Positions 34,201 to 46,105 of a stretch of DNA of 64,000 bases are shown here, in pieces. The position numbers and the translations under genes were made by a program. The stretch is from Serinus canaria (taxonomy: Eukaryota; Chordata; Aves; Passeriformes; Fringillidae). Position 1 is the stretch's first letter, and each line of letters opens with the position of its first letter. The notes under the pieces are model-generated. The model saw nothing but the letters and a program-made list of their open reading frames with translations. It had not been told where the DNA came from and did no database searches. Where the stretch lies: NCBI RefSeq assembly GCF_022539315.1, contig NC_066315.1:92668990-92732989 (forward strand). Direction: 5' to 3'.

Positions 34201-37200
34201 CCTTTTCCTCTAAGGGGCAGCAAGTGCATTTGCCATTTTTCCCCCAATCCCATCGAGATTTTTTTATAGCTGAAACTCAATTAAAACCAGCTTGAATTTT
34301 GTACTTTTAAGAAAAACTTTTAAGGTAGAATATTTGAAACAAAACTGTTGTTGTGCACAGCTCAAATTTAATCATATTAAAAAAAGAATTTTAAATGGTG
34401 GCAGAAACTGTGGTGCAGACATTTTAAATAGCATGCAAGAGAGAGTAGCATAACAATAAATTATTTCCTTTCTAATCTTTATAGAATATTTGTCTAAGCA
34501 AGTTTGTTAAAACGATCAAATGTTCTTTGTGCCTCCTAGATTCTGAGCCTGTATTCAACTTCAGTATGTACTGACTGCTGTTTTGTTTCTTTGATGCAGT
34601 TGTTTTGTAATCCTCTTGTTTATTTTAGGTTTTTTTCTACTAAGTTTGGATTGTGAAACAAAAACATTTCTCTCCTCATTTAACATTTTTCATTAACGTA
34701 CTAAACTTTAAACTACACTTGTGACACAGATCAAACAAACCAAAATATGTGAGTGACAGTAAATAATAGATGAGGCAAGACTTGGTGAAAGATTGAATCA
34801 ATTTCTCTTTTACATTTTGCTTCAGTTCTGTACACATCCTTGTAACTGTCCACTGTTGCCTGAATGAAGCCTTGCTCCTGTATTTCCTTCCCAACTTCTA
34901 TGTGTTTGGGTGCAAGAAATATGGAATGTAGAGGTGGGGCTTCCCCATGCAACAGACAGATACAAGGCAGGAGCAGCACTGGGCTGAAGTTCTTCTCAGC
35001 TTGAGCAGAACCAGGGTTTAGGATCAGCATTTCTGAATCAGCAGTTCCAAACCCACTCCTGAGCTAAGCAGTTGCTAGAGTGGGGGTCTACAGAAATGGT
35101 TGTGATAACCATGCAAAGGCAAAACGTTTAGGAACCACAGTTTTAAATAATGTCATAGAGGGAAAAATTATTCAGTATATATATATTTTTTTTTTTTGCA
35201 CTTGAACTCTATTCACATTTCCTGTGGAAGCTTTAATGTATACTACAGCACCATGAAGAATTTGAAAAGCAGTAAAATCAGTGCTAGTCTGACTAGTATA
35301 TGATGTGATTTAAGTAAATACTTACTGTGATTTTAATTTCCAAGTCTTAGTTTTCAGGGAGTGGTATTGCTTGTTACACTGTTTTGTAAAACCTGCTGTG
35401 CAAGCTGTATGCTTGTAAAAAAAATTATAGAGTTTATTGTGGTTGTAACAATAATTTTGTTTTAATCTTTTGCTTTTTATGTGCTTTATGTATTCATTAA
35501 ACTGTTTACATCACAAAACCCAGTGTACTAATGATTTAATTTGTTTTAAATCCTTTAATCCATTAACAGAAGTTGCAACAAACTACTTGTACGTAGCAGG
35601 TTTTTAGTTCACTAAGAGGCTGCATGTCCTTCTGCAAAATTCAGTTAGAACAGTGCATTGGACAGAAGGGAATAGAGAGGTTTCCTTCTGGAAGGAAAAG
35701 GTGGGCTTTGAATAACCAAAGCTCCTGAATCTGATGTTCTCACTGAATCTGGCCTCTCATTTGTAGCAGCCTAAAAATGAATTATTGTAACAGAACTGCC
35801 AGTCTGAAGCTCATTTAGCTTGTGCAGTGGTAGAACCTCAGACTACTTTAGATTTGCCTGTTTTCAAAAAAATCACCTGTACAAAACAAGGCAATACCAA
35901 CCGGTGAGTACGCACACCATGTGAGACGTGAAAGGTCTAGGAGCCAACATCATGGGATTGACTTTGACATGTTCATTTAACACCTGTATAACCATAAACA
36001 TGTTATTTATGCCTAATAATTAACACATTACTTAATGCACTGGAACTTGCATTTTCAAGGAGGTTACTAATTGAAGTAATTATTACAAGGTACTAGAGGA
36101 ATTTGGGAATTGGGAATAGGTTAAATGCTCTTTAAGTGGTACTTCAAAGTGCAAGCACTAAATTTTGGTAATCTATTAGTAATGCTTCTTGCTCACCTGA
36201 CATCAGCTGCATGGCAAGGTTTGTTTAGAAATGGGACAAAGTATTTGGGGCTTGCTTATTTGTTTTACCAGTTAAAGAGAAAATCATGACTGGGGAGATT
36301 GCCTGTGTGCTTCACTGCTTTTACTGGTTTTTGTATGGTCTTGTGCCTCTTGCATTCAGAAATGTATTAGTAACATGTTCAGGCTAAAATACAAATTAAT
36401 CAACTAAAGCATTTGAAGGATCTCTGTTTCTAATCACTCCACAGCAAAAGGTTTTACCCTTTCATTAAACTTCTAACAGGATCTTTCAGTTCAGTCTTTG
36501 CTTGACTATTTCTAAGGTCTCCTATCCACTAATATGATATAATAGTAACAGTAGTATGTGTAAGTTGCATACAGAAGAGCTCCAAGGATTCTTTTAAGCA
36601 CTTGGTGAAGTTCAAAGCTTGTGGTGCCCTTTGCCTGGGCCTGAGCCTGATGGCAGAGCTGGTGGAGGGGCACTGATGGAAGCTTTGGGATCTTTTGGTG
36701 GGAATTGGCCTCAGCTGTTCTCAGCCATGCCTCTCGTGTTTACCTGCATGGCCCCTCAGCCCAGATGAGAGTAAGGTCTGGATTTAATTTTTAATATATC
36801 AGAGGGGGTGTTTGTTTAAACAAGTGCAAGGGCCAGGCAGGGATGTACATACAGATCACCAAAATGTACATACAGATGGTCAAATAGAGCTATAAAAAAT
36901 TTAGCACAAGGATTTTCTCTGCCTAAGAACAATGTAATGTTTACTTCTCTGCAGCTGAAGCAGTTTGATAAGTAAGAAATTGCTTTATATTAAAATCTGC
37001 TAAATTAGTATTTTCTATCACATTCCTTGCAAATGAAGAACTGCATTAGCTTTAGCACTTTCCATCCTAGAATGCCAAAATAAATTATTGTATGTACTTC
37101 AGCTGTTTTTCAGGTTACACAATGGTAAATGCTTCCAGATAGAAAACCAGAGCAAAAGTTACTACTTTTTTTGTTTCTGACCTTGTTTTGTACCTCTGTC

Positions 37201-38190
37201 ATCACATAGCATTAGTAACAATTGCTGGCTTTCACCTTTTTTACTGATGCTAAATATCTCACCATGTTCCCGAAATGGTCTCCATTTAAGACACATTACA
37301 CTCCAAAGTTACTTGGTTTCATTTCTGACCTCCACAAGAAATCGTCCACTGCCATTTTCAGTTGATTTTACTGAATTTTTACAAATCAATTAAAATCAGT
37401 TAAAAACTATTTCTTACGATGCATCTACTTCTCCATTTTTGATACATCATAAAATTAATGTACCTTGGAAACTGTATGAGCCTCAGGTTTGGAGTGGTCC
37501 ATCTTCCCCACTTTATACTAACAGTATTATTGGAAATTTTAACCATGTATTTCTTTCAAAGAAATATTCTATTAACAATGCAATGTCTAAATATTTCATA
37601 AGAGTAAACCCTCCTTGCTATTACACTCTCTCTACCAGTTATGCTGAGACAGGCAATAGTGCTTTTACAACCTGTATGAGAGATTAGCTTGTCACTTGCT
37701 TACCTATTAAAGGCAGAAAAGAAATAGAATTGGGCCAATCCCTCAAAGATGAGAAGTGATCAAATATTTTATGGGTGGGTGGGTGGTTGAGTATGTGCCA
37801 TCTGAGATTTCCAGAAATCAAGGTTGTAGTAACTTTTTTCTGGCCAGCAGCTGCAAAGTGATTGTGTATTTATAGCTTTGTTTCTAAATCATTCCCATAC
37901 TGCTTATTGTATTACCTTTATGACTATATGAAAATACCAGGGAACAGGACATCTAAAAATTGTATAAATTACTGCTTTCTTACCAATGGCCATACCCATT
38001 TGTTTTGCTGTAGCGACAGGAGCCAACAGATGCATCTCCACCAAATATGCAGGTGATCAGTAGAAACTGATCATGGTGAATACCAATGCAGGATGCCTTC
38101 CATATCCTGCCCATGTACAGTAAAGTCCTAAAGGCTGTGAAGTTTGATGGTAGCAGAAGCTGCTTGGACAATACCTACTAGCCAAAGTCT

Positions 38191-38192
<2 letters not shown>
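31278..38192 (+). other. MBP: MBP intron 1, first half
   Basis: This is part of the 12.1 kb intron between MBP exon 1 (ends 31259) and the next coding exon (starts 43391). No exon 2 equivalent (mammalian motif VPWLKPGRS...) was noticed. I saw no transposons. AT-rich sequence with TAAT motifs near 35990-36090 could be regulatory, but only comparison with other birds would show it. Confidence 0.75.

Positions 38193-38226
<34 letters not shown>
38193..38226. repeat. 34-base pure poly-T run
   Basis: Thirty-four uninterrupted T residues follow AGTCTTC. This is unusually long for bird introns, which lack abundant polyA-tailed SINEs. No inverted polyadenylation signal (TTTATT) lies close after it and no retrocopy is recognisable downstream, so a processed-pseudogene tail is not supported. 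Confidence 0.9.
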
Positions 38227-38227
<1 letters not shown>

Positions 38228-40524
38228 TGCTGGAGTGATGATTCTCAAACAAAATCCTAAACAAATCCAGCCAATAAAACCCCCACCCAAACCATGGATC
38301 ATTTCAACAAAGTTTAATCTTTGTCATTGATACCAACTTGAACAATAACAGAACAATACTGAGTATGCATCAGAGACTATGTCCAAGCAGATATAGAACT
38401 ACTGTCATGAAGAATATTTGAATAAAATCATTCACGCTAGGCAGAAAAAATGCTTCAAAAAAGCCAAGCCAAATTAAAGCACTGGGTTTTGCCTCCGAAA
38501 CCATTTATCAAGTGTCACAACAATGGAATAAACTGGACACAGGGAAAAAATCCAAGAAAGTATGATGGCACAGGTCTCCCATTTGAGTCCCATCATAAAC
38601 CAGAACTCTCCTGAAAAACCGCCCCCATTCTTCTTTTTTCCCCAGTAATTCTTTTACCTGCTAATTTATGAACACTAATCATCAAGGCACTAAAGGGGGG
38701 CAATGGGGTTATGGAGAAATGTGGTTCTGGATCATTGACTGGCACTTCTCTTGATGGGAGAGTTCTCTATTGTTTCCTTCCTCGTGTTTCTTACTTTTCA
38801 GTCATCTCTACTCACTGTCACGTTTGCTATTCCTGTCATTCTGCTAAGAATTCTTCCTCTTTTCGTTCATCGCCTATTTCTAGACAAAGATTGATCTCAG
38901 CACAACCCTGAAAGGCAAAATCTCCTGCATTCTACATCCCTCTTCCTGTCAAGTCTCCTCTATACCTTTGAGCAAGCAATTTAATTTCTGTCTTAACTTC
39001 CACATTAGTAAAAATTAACAGTACCATTACAGGGATGAGTGGCTCATCCTTCCTAAAGTGATTTTAAAAGCCTGCTGAATTAGGTAATTAACTATAATGT
39101 CATCACCAGATCAGCCAGTGGGGAAGACGTCAGCATTCCCGTTGTTTTTGGTAACAGATCAGCAAGTCATGAACAGCCTGGGACAAACACTGCCACCAAG
39201 AGCAAACTGCTACCTGGGTTGTACATGAACAAAGATGGAACCAACACCACCAGAGCTCTGATTTAGCAATGCATGCTCACAGAAGTTCCACTACTGCTAG
39301 AATAAGCATGGAAAAATACATCCCACATGGGCTGTGTATTCTGTTGCTGCCTGGTGAGTGGGTAGCAGCACTGGAAGGTTCTGATGAAGTGTCAGCCATG
39401 CCCAGGAACACAAAGCCCCATGGACAAAGCCCCTCCAAATCCAAAGATGAAGCAATTTCTGTATTCAAGTGCCTGCCAGATTTCTCATTAAACTATATCA
39501 CAGATTTCCATATTATTAAAATTAGAAAAAACATATATATTTATTGAAATAATGCATCTCAATTACTGTTTGGCGTACATATTTAGAAACCATACTGACT
39601 ACCTAAATTTGAACCTGGATATGAATTGCACTAGAGCTTGGGATTCAGAGTCTGTTTCAAGGACTAACACAGAATCAGCTGAGTGGCTCTCAAATTCCCT
39701 GTTGAACTTTCAGCTTTTTCTTCCCACAGAACAGCACAGTGTTCATCACATAATGCTTAAAAGATAATTTTAGTCTACCAGTACAGTTCCAAATGTCTTA
39801 GTGGGGGTGGTTAAGCATTATGGACAACCTACAGGTTGTGGAACAGTTTGGTTTTCTAAGACAATCTAAATGCAATTTTCACGTCTGTGAGAATTTGAAA
39901 TATGTGGATTTTTTATGATATCTTTTAAATTCATGCACAGACACTTGTTAGGTATCTTGTGATGAAAAGCTGTTGGAAACCACAAAACCCACTGAACCTG
40001 TGAAAAAGCCCTTTGTTTTCCACCTTTACCTGTTTGACTGCATTTTAAATCAGCTATTTCCATATTTTGTATGTGCGGATTTTGCCAGCAGAGAAACAAC
40101 ATGGGACATACTTTAGATCATCTCACATTCTGAAGCAGGCAGTAAAAGCGCACAATAGTGGTACCAAAAGGAAATGTAAAAAGCTGTAAAATCAAGTACT
40201 CCAAAAGTATCTTAATACTGTTATTGGCACAAATGCATATCACAGACTGATGAGGACTTAAGAGCTATTTACCTGCATATGGAATCTTCAGCTATAAGCA
40301 ATCCTCTAGTGGAGGATGAGAGCCCTCAGAGAGATGAAAATACGCATTTAAAAGTCCCTCCTAATGCATCTGAGTTGCAAGATCTGACATATCCTGTTTA
40401 TAGCAAGCAAAGTCAGGGATGGATTTCATGGGATTTCATGACTGAAAAAAAAAACAAGCCTGTAACTGCTTAACTGTATCCATTTTATACCCAGAGCCAG
40501 TTGTTGTACAACACTGAAAAGCAT
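38227..40524 (+). other. MBP: MBP intron 1, continued
   Basis: No exon, RNA gene or transposon was recognised. Short ORFs here have no family resemblance. Confidence 0.7.
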
Positions 40525-40526
40525 GC

Positions 40527-40573
<47 letters not shown>

Positions 40574-40610
40574 CATATACATAAATACATACACACCCAT
40601 ACACAAACAC
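40525..40610. repeat. Compound CATA/(TA)n microsatellite
   Basis: CATA units run into about 15 TA units (40539-40568), then CATACATATACATAAATACATACACAC. The - strand ORF across it, rich in Y, I, C and M, is a repeat artefact. Confidence 0.95.
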
Positions 40611-40685
40611 ACACTTTGAAATCTTCAGGTCAACTGGAAATGTAATAACAACCTTGCACAAAACCCCAAATGGAGCCCATATTAC

Positions 40686-40800
40686 TAGTTAATTAATGTT
40701 AACTAACTAACAATAATTTATCAATTTTAAATTTATTAATTTTTCATTTATTAAATTTTAATTTATTAACAAAATAATTTAAATAAATTTTTTAGTTAAC
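40686..40800. repeat. Extreme AT-rich tract
   Basis: About 115 bases with almost no G or C, made of TTAATTTATT and AAATTTATTAA words, just after the TA microsatellite. It could act as an unwinding or matrix-attachment type sequence, but nothing beyond composition supports that. Confidence 0.6.
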
Positions 40801-43390
40801 AGCTCTTACAAGGTACTAATACAGGTTGTGCCAGTAAATGTAATTAGTCTGATGTGAAAGTACATGGCTAACACAGGGAATGCAATTCTAATGGGAATGT
40901 ATAGCTAATGTTGAAACTTAAAATACCTGCATGTTTTCTTTGCACTGCATTCACAGTTACTCTCTTTTTTTTTTTTTTTTTTTGTCTTAGTGGCCAACAT
41001 ACCACCATACTACCAAGGTAGGTGACACAGTAAAACAATGCTACTTTCCTGTGCATCACCATAACAAACCACAAAATGTATTTAAAAAAAAACCACTCCC
41101 CTAACAGGATAACTACAGGATAACTACGGGTATTTTATGTATGTTGTTAAGAATTCTTATTGAGATTATTAATCCTTAAAACTGTTGATTTCACAGTTAA
41201 GTTGAAAACTATGTTTTTGTTAGTATATTTCCCAGTTACTGCTTAAATTTCTAGTACTGGTAAATCTTTTTTACTAAGATCATTCAGCTTTAGGGTTCCT
41301 TTTGGCTTTTTTGAAGGTGCAGCAGAGTTGACTTAGTTGAGATCCTAGACTGAGATCAAACATTTCATTTATGTTAACTGGGAGCAAGAAAAGCTGAGTG
41401 TTCTTCTATTCAGTTACTGAAGAATTATGGTATGTTTAAACTTTCTTTAAGGGCACAAACTGAGGCACCTCCATTTTAAACTTCACCACCAATATCCAAG
41501 GCTCTGAATTCACGCTCATACTTGGCAAGTACATTTCAAAATATATCAATGTGGAAGCCAAGGATGCCTTTTATTGACAATACTCTCAAGACTGAAATTC
41601 TTAACAATATTGCAAGAGGTGTGGGGAGAACTCACTACAGCCCCCGGGCGAAAGAGACAACTAACACAAAGAAATAAGAAGCAAATGATATCCCTTCCTA
41701 AAATACAGTTGCTCTTCTCTATTCCTGTAAGGTTTTAACAGGAATATTATTTAAATCCAAGCACTTAAAGATATTTAAAGGTAAATAGTGATGATCTGAA
41801 TGAATTAATGAAACATGTGATAACTGTTAAATTGAGTTCATTCAAAAAGGTCCACTTATGTCACACCATCTCAGTAGCCCATCATAGTAGTATAAATCAG
41901 ATTTCTCTTTTAATTTCAAATCCATCAGAATTTATCTTTTAACATCTACAGATATTACATAAACAAAAGCAGTCTCTAAAAAATACCATTGGATTTTGTT
42001 TTCTGTCCCTAGGAGTTTAAAAACTGAAAGAAAAAACTGGAGGTGAAAGAGTAATTTCAACAATGAATTGAGTGGAAACATGTAAATTACCTGTCACAAA
42101 TAAATAATAATATCAAAGGTTCTGAAGACAGATGAAGTTTGCTGATGACAATATGAATGGAAAGCACTTTATTTTAAACACCAGGAAACTCACCCAGAAC
42201 AGTCATTGAAAATTACTTCAGATTTGCTACTGCTTCATACACACTAAGACAGGAGACAGTCGAAGCCTGTGATGACACTTGGCACTGCAAGCAGAAAAAA
42301 CTTTGTATTTACAGTACAATAACCTTTCCGATAAGCAAAGTTATTAGCACCTAATAATTGGTCAGAAAGCCAAAATCAAGAAACTCGACCCTGTCCTAAT
42401 TCGAAAACCTTATCCCAATTTCTCTCCATTCTGTGGCAATTCATTCATACCCCATCAGATCTGCACTACCATGGTATTTATCCTAAAGACAAGGCAGTCA
42501 GCAGCTTTCAAAGGGTGATTTGAATGTAGATTAAGAAGACAAAACCATGACTGAAGTAAGTGACTCTCTCTTCCCTAACCACAGAAGCAGAGGCTATTTT
42601 GGCAACACTGGAACTAGCGACCAAGTAGAAACTGCTGCAGATTTATAAGCAGGACTGACTACCTGACACTGTGAAGATCTCACAGATCCAAAATTCAGAT
42701 TTTCCTGCTTTTAAAACAATGAAGTGCCCACATATCATCAGCATGCAAAAAAACAACCCTGATGAAAATCAGCCAAACTTCTCTGCATTGGTTAGGTTTT
42801 TTTTTCAACAGAAATCAATATCTGACTTCATTTGGACTACTGCTCAGGAAGCCCTTCTGAAAATAGAAAGCCCCACTGAAATAGAAATTGTCAGCCTCAC
42901 TTGGTTCCCTCATTCTGAAAACAACATTGCTCTTGCAGCTCATGAGTGTTACAAAGTCTTTGGGAACTAAAAATGGTACACAATCTATTCCTGCTTTCCC
43001 ATGCGGAATGATCCAACATAATTTTAAGGTTTTCTCCATTTTGGTTTATTTTCTAAAATCACAGTCTATAATCCTACTTAAGAAAAATTCCCTATTTAAG
43101 GAAAATTACAAGGCTTCTGTTACCTGAACTTTCCAATAAGAGCCTCAAGAGCCAATTTCCACACTGGGCTGTAACGTCAAGAACATGTGCATCCATATAT
43201 ATACACAACATATGTGCCTATACATACGGTGTATTTGTCATTTCACAGCACTAACAACTGTAGGGGGCAATCTCTGTAGATTGCCAAGGCATATTCCTCC
43301 TCTCTTCTCTCCTGAAAATGATTCTTCATGCCATGGCTGATAAGCTGTCCTTCCCGGCTGACTAGGCAACATGCCTGTTCTGCTTTTCAG
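40801..43390 (+). other. MBP: MBP intron 1, 3' part
   Basis: No coding exon was seen before the acceptor at 43389-43390. A 19-base T run lies at 40965-40983. A pyrimidine-rich stretch and TGCTTTTCAG precede the next exon. Confidence 0.75.
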
Positions 43391-43498
43391 GACATACATG
43401 CAGCCAGGGTCAGCCACCACGTCGGGTCCATCCCCCCAAGATCTCAGCATGGCCGGCCTGTTGATGACAACCCTGTAGTCCACTTCTTCAAGAACATT
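43391..43498 (+). CDS. MBP: MBP coding exon 2 (mammalian exon 3)
   Basis: The acceptor is TGCTTTTCAG|GACATA and the donor ATT|GTAAGT, both in phase 0, 108 bases or 36 codons. It encodes [14 protein letters not shown]... through [12 protein letters not shown], the best-conserved MBP core. This segment corresponds to the amphipathic membrane-binding helix and contains the classic encephalitogenic epitope region. It joins directly to exon 1, as in chicken, with no counterpart of mammalian exon 2. It has SHHVG where my memory of chicken is SHVG, a possible one-residue insertion. Confidence 0.95.
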
Positions 43499-43973
43499 GT
43501 AAGTCCCCCTTCCTCTTATGCACCAAAATGAAATATTTTCTTTAGAATCCATCAGTAAACAAACACTCCCCAATCATTACCCTTTATTTCAAGCATCAAA
43601 TTGTACTGTGCCTTTTGAGCTCATTATGCCATTCAAATACAAAAATAATTTTTACCTAGAAGACAAACAATACTGAAATGCTACCAAAAAAGCACATGAA
43701 CCTCCATTAGCATAGCCAAATGCTAACCATGCCAGTTATACAGCTTTGCCATAGACAGGTTTTGTCCTTCTGTCTTTAACACTGGCAGTATTAAGGAATT
43801 ATTACTGTTTCAAGATGGACATAAATCCAGCATATTCCAGGCAAGCCTAAGACAGCAGAGTAGCTTCTCAATGCAATTACTATTTTTAGCTCATGGGTAA
43901 TGAGCTAGAGGCCTGATGATTTCTGGCATTTATTTTTGCCTTCGTTTGACAACTCTTTTGTGTTGGTTTTTAG
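43499..43973 (+). other. MBP: MBP intron 2 (475 bases)
   Basis: A short intron bounded by GTAAGT and TTTTTAG. Nothing else was recognised in it. Confidence 0.9.
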
Positions 43974-44009
43974 GTCTCACCCCGTACACCACCTCCAATG
44001 CAAGCAAAG
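43974..44009 (+). CDS. MBP: MBP coding exon 3 (mammalian exon 4)
   Basis: A 36-base microexon with acceptor TTTTTAG|GTCTCA and donor AAG|GTAAGC, phase 0. It encodes VSPRTPPPMQAK. This is the proline-rich PRTPPP segment of MBP, known as the MAP-kinase phosphorylation site and an SH3-domain ligand. Length and phase equal those of the mammalian exon. Confidence 0.95.
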
Positions 44010-44571
44010 GTAAGCAGTTTCAGGGACTCAAGGCATTTATGGGCTAATTCCCACTAATTCAACTGCAAGCCTGATTCACTGTCCCTAATGGCATTAAATA
44101 AAAGTCTACAGGTATCACTGGGAACACTATAAAGCAAGAGCCTAAGACACAGAAGTCATGGTTCTCTTCGTCACGCACTTCCTGACTTCGTGCAGGACTA
44201 ATTGAAGCCACTTGCAGGGATTTTTATATTCAATTTATGGTGTGATTGCTTTAGGTAATGAACTAACAATAGGTAATGCTTTCAAACAAGCCTCACCAGC
44301 CAGGAGCTGTCCTTCCATTTACTGAACTCAGCTGGCTTTTGAAGTACGTGATACTGACAAAGCCAGTTCGAGTAATTACAATAAACAATTTTGCCTTTTT
44401 CTTGCTTAATGAAATGAATGTACAGACTGTTGTTCTCAACTCCTGTCTGCCTCATTACCTGGCCATTATTTCATAATCTTGGCTATCTTTTCATCTTCTG
44501 TGTATGGCAGACCCAGATGCTGTGTTTCATAGTGATCACCGTGTCATTGTTTCTATTTCTTGCATGTACAG
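44010..44571 (+). other. MBP: MBP intron 3 (562 bases)
   Basis: Bounded by GTAAGC and TGCATGTACAG. No other feature was seen. Confidence 0.9.
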
Positions 44572-44604
44572 GGAAGAGGATTATCCCTCACCAGATTTAG
44601 CTGG
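44572..44604 (+). CDS. MBP: MBP coding exon 4 (mammalian exon 5)
   Basis: A 33-base microexon with acceptor ATGTACAG|GGAAGA and donor TGG|GTAGGT, phase 0. It encodes GRGLSLTRFSW, the highly conserved segment just before the alternatively spliced penultimate exon. Length and phase match the mammalian exon. Confidence 0.95.
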
Positions 44605-45586
44605 GTAGGTGACGAATATGCTTTCGGTAACAGCCTTTTTATTTACCAGGCCAAAGCATCTCCTACTCCATTGCCTCAAGCTGCTGCAGCAATGTAATAA
44701 TTTTGTTTTGTCTCAAGTTTGCTATTTTGCTTTTCCTGTTCTACTTTCCCTCCTCCTTCCGCAGCACTTTAAGATGGTAATTGTGTTGCTTGCTCTTATC
44801 CTGCAATTTGACAGCCCTTGCAGCAATAATTTCTTTTGCTTCAGCACAAAGGGAGCAAACTCCACTGAATGGAAAAGCTCTCTTCCTTTAAAGGTTCCTG
44901 GAAGACCCATCTGGTGCATTTTTCTTCTCCTGGGATGGACAAAAATGGGAGGGAAGGCTGGGACGAGATGGGTGCTTATTCCACTTTTGCAACTGCTTTT
45001 ACACAGTCTGCAAAACTAATGCTGCCACTAACCTCAGTATTTTGTTCCACCTTTCCTGTCAGTTAGAAGTGATCTGCCTAAGAAATTCCTAGACAAGTTC
45101 TAAGTTCTTCCCGCAGTTCTCTCTCATAACTAATTAAATTCTACTTCTCTACCACAGGTTTGATTTTATATGAGATGGCATGTAAATTACTGGCATTTTA
45201 AGACAAAATATCAAAGCCTTCAAGCCATTAAGCATTTCTTTCACTATCAGAACACGACATATTAGCTGATATGTTTGACATCTTAGAACTCATGAAATTA
45301 CAACATTAAGTTTTTTCACACAGGTTAACCTTCTGAGTATTTAATTTTTGAATATAAATTCATTTTTTACAGATTGATGCTTCCCTCAGATTTGAATATA
45401 TTCAGATAATTTCCTAACGTTTTCCTTCATCCTTTTTTATTACATAAAAGATTGTTTTATTGCAACAACCTCCAAATTCCTCATTTGAGTATTACATTTC
45501 AGTGATCACAAATAAAGACTACAACATGATTATGATAATTGGAATATATGACAATTTGTAATATACATGAAAATCTTTCTTTGCAG
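44605..45586 (+). other. MBP: MBP intron 4 (982 bases)
   Basis: Bounded by GTAGGT and TTCTTTGCAG. Open frames such as 44609-45019 on + are chance frames with no family resemblance. No repeat was recognised. Confidence 0.85.
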
Positions 45587-45709
45587 GGTGGTGAAACACA
45601 CAAGCCAGGATATGGAAGCGGAAAATTCTATGAGCATAAATCTGCTCATAAGGGACATAAGGGATCCTATCATGAGGGCCAGGGCACTCTTTCCAGAATC
45701 TTTAAACTG
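45587..45709 (+). CDS. MBP: MBP coding exon 5 (mammalian exon 6)
   Basis: A 123-base exon (41 codons) with acceptor TTTGCAG|GGTGGT and donor CTG|GTAAAG, phase 0. It encodes [18 protein letters not shown], then [23 protein letters not shown]. In mammals this exon is alternatively skipped to make the smaller MBP isoforms; being a multiple of three, it could be skipped here too. The SAHKG and GTLSxIFKL motifs are family signatures. The weaker GTAAAG donor would be compatible with regulated skipping. Confidence 0.95.
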
Positions 45710-45849
45710 GTAAAGTACAACTGAACTTTATTTACAAAAAAATTGAACTGGGAAAAAGAGAAGCCAAACCTCTCCAGAACCTGCCATGTTTGAAACAACC
45801 TCATTTCCTTAAAGCTTCTGATGGAATTAGACTTGCATGGATAAACCAG

Positions 45850-46105
45850 AAGGTTATTTTGTGGCTTAGTGACTACTTACATGATAGGAAACAAAGGTAA
45901 AAATACACAGTTAGTGGCCATCAGAAAAGAAGGTAAGTCCACAATGTCCTACAAAGACCTGCACCAGGACCAGTGTTGTTACTGAATGCAAAAATGATCT
46001 GAAACACAGAAGACAAATGAGATGACACAGCTCGTTGCTGCTGAATTATTTGGGATAGTGAAAATCAAAGAGAACTGATAAACTGCAGAAGGGCAGTGCT
46101 GGACA
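45850..46105 (+). mobile_element. Ancient CR1-like LINE relic (RT region), sense
   Basis: The sequence follows, with many indels, the reverse-transcriptase region of the old CR1 lineage common in turtles and crocodilians. Order of matches: ACTAC(TTAC)ATGATAGGAAACAAAGG, then a block equivalent to a GGATCAGT(G)-type GxPQG region reading AGGACCAGTGTTGTT, then GATGACACA (the ADDT motif), then GAATTATTTGGGATAGTGAAAATCAAAG and CTGCAGAAGGG. The frame is broken by stops and gaps. Its divergence is far higher than that of the other CR1 copies in the window. Edges are approximate and the match is by eye. Confidence 0.55.

Noticed and set aside
38227..39500. Processed pseudogene behind the poly-T run
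   Set aside because: No inverted polyadenylation signal near the T run, no recognisable protein on the - strand and no visible target duplication.
44609..45019. 136-codon ORF on + in an MBP intron
   Set aside because: Lies wholly within a conserved intron position, has no family resemblance and no splice-site support.
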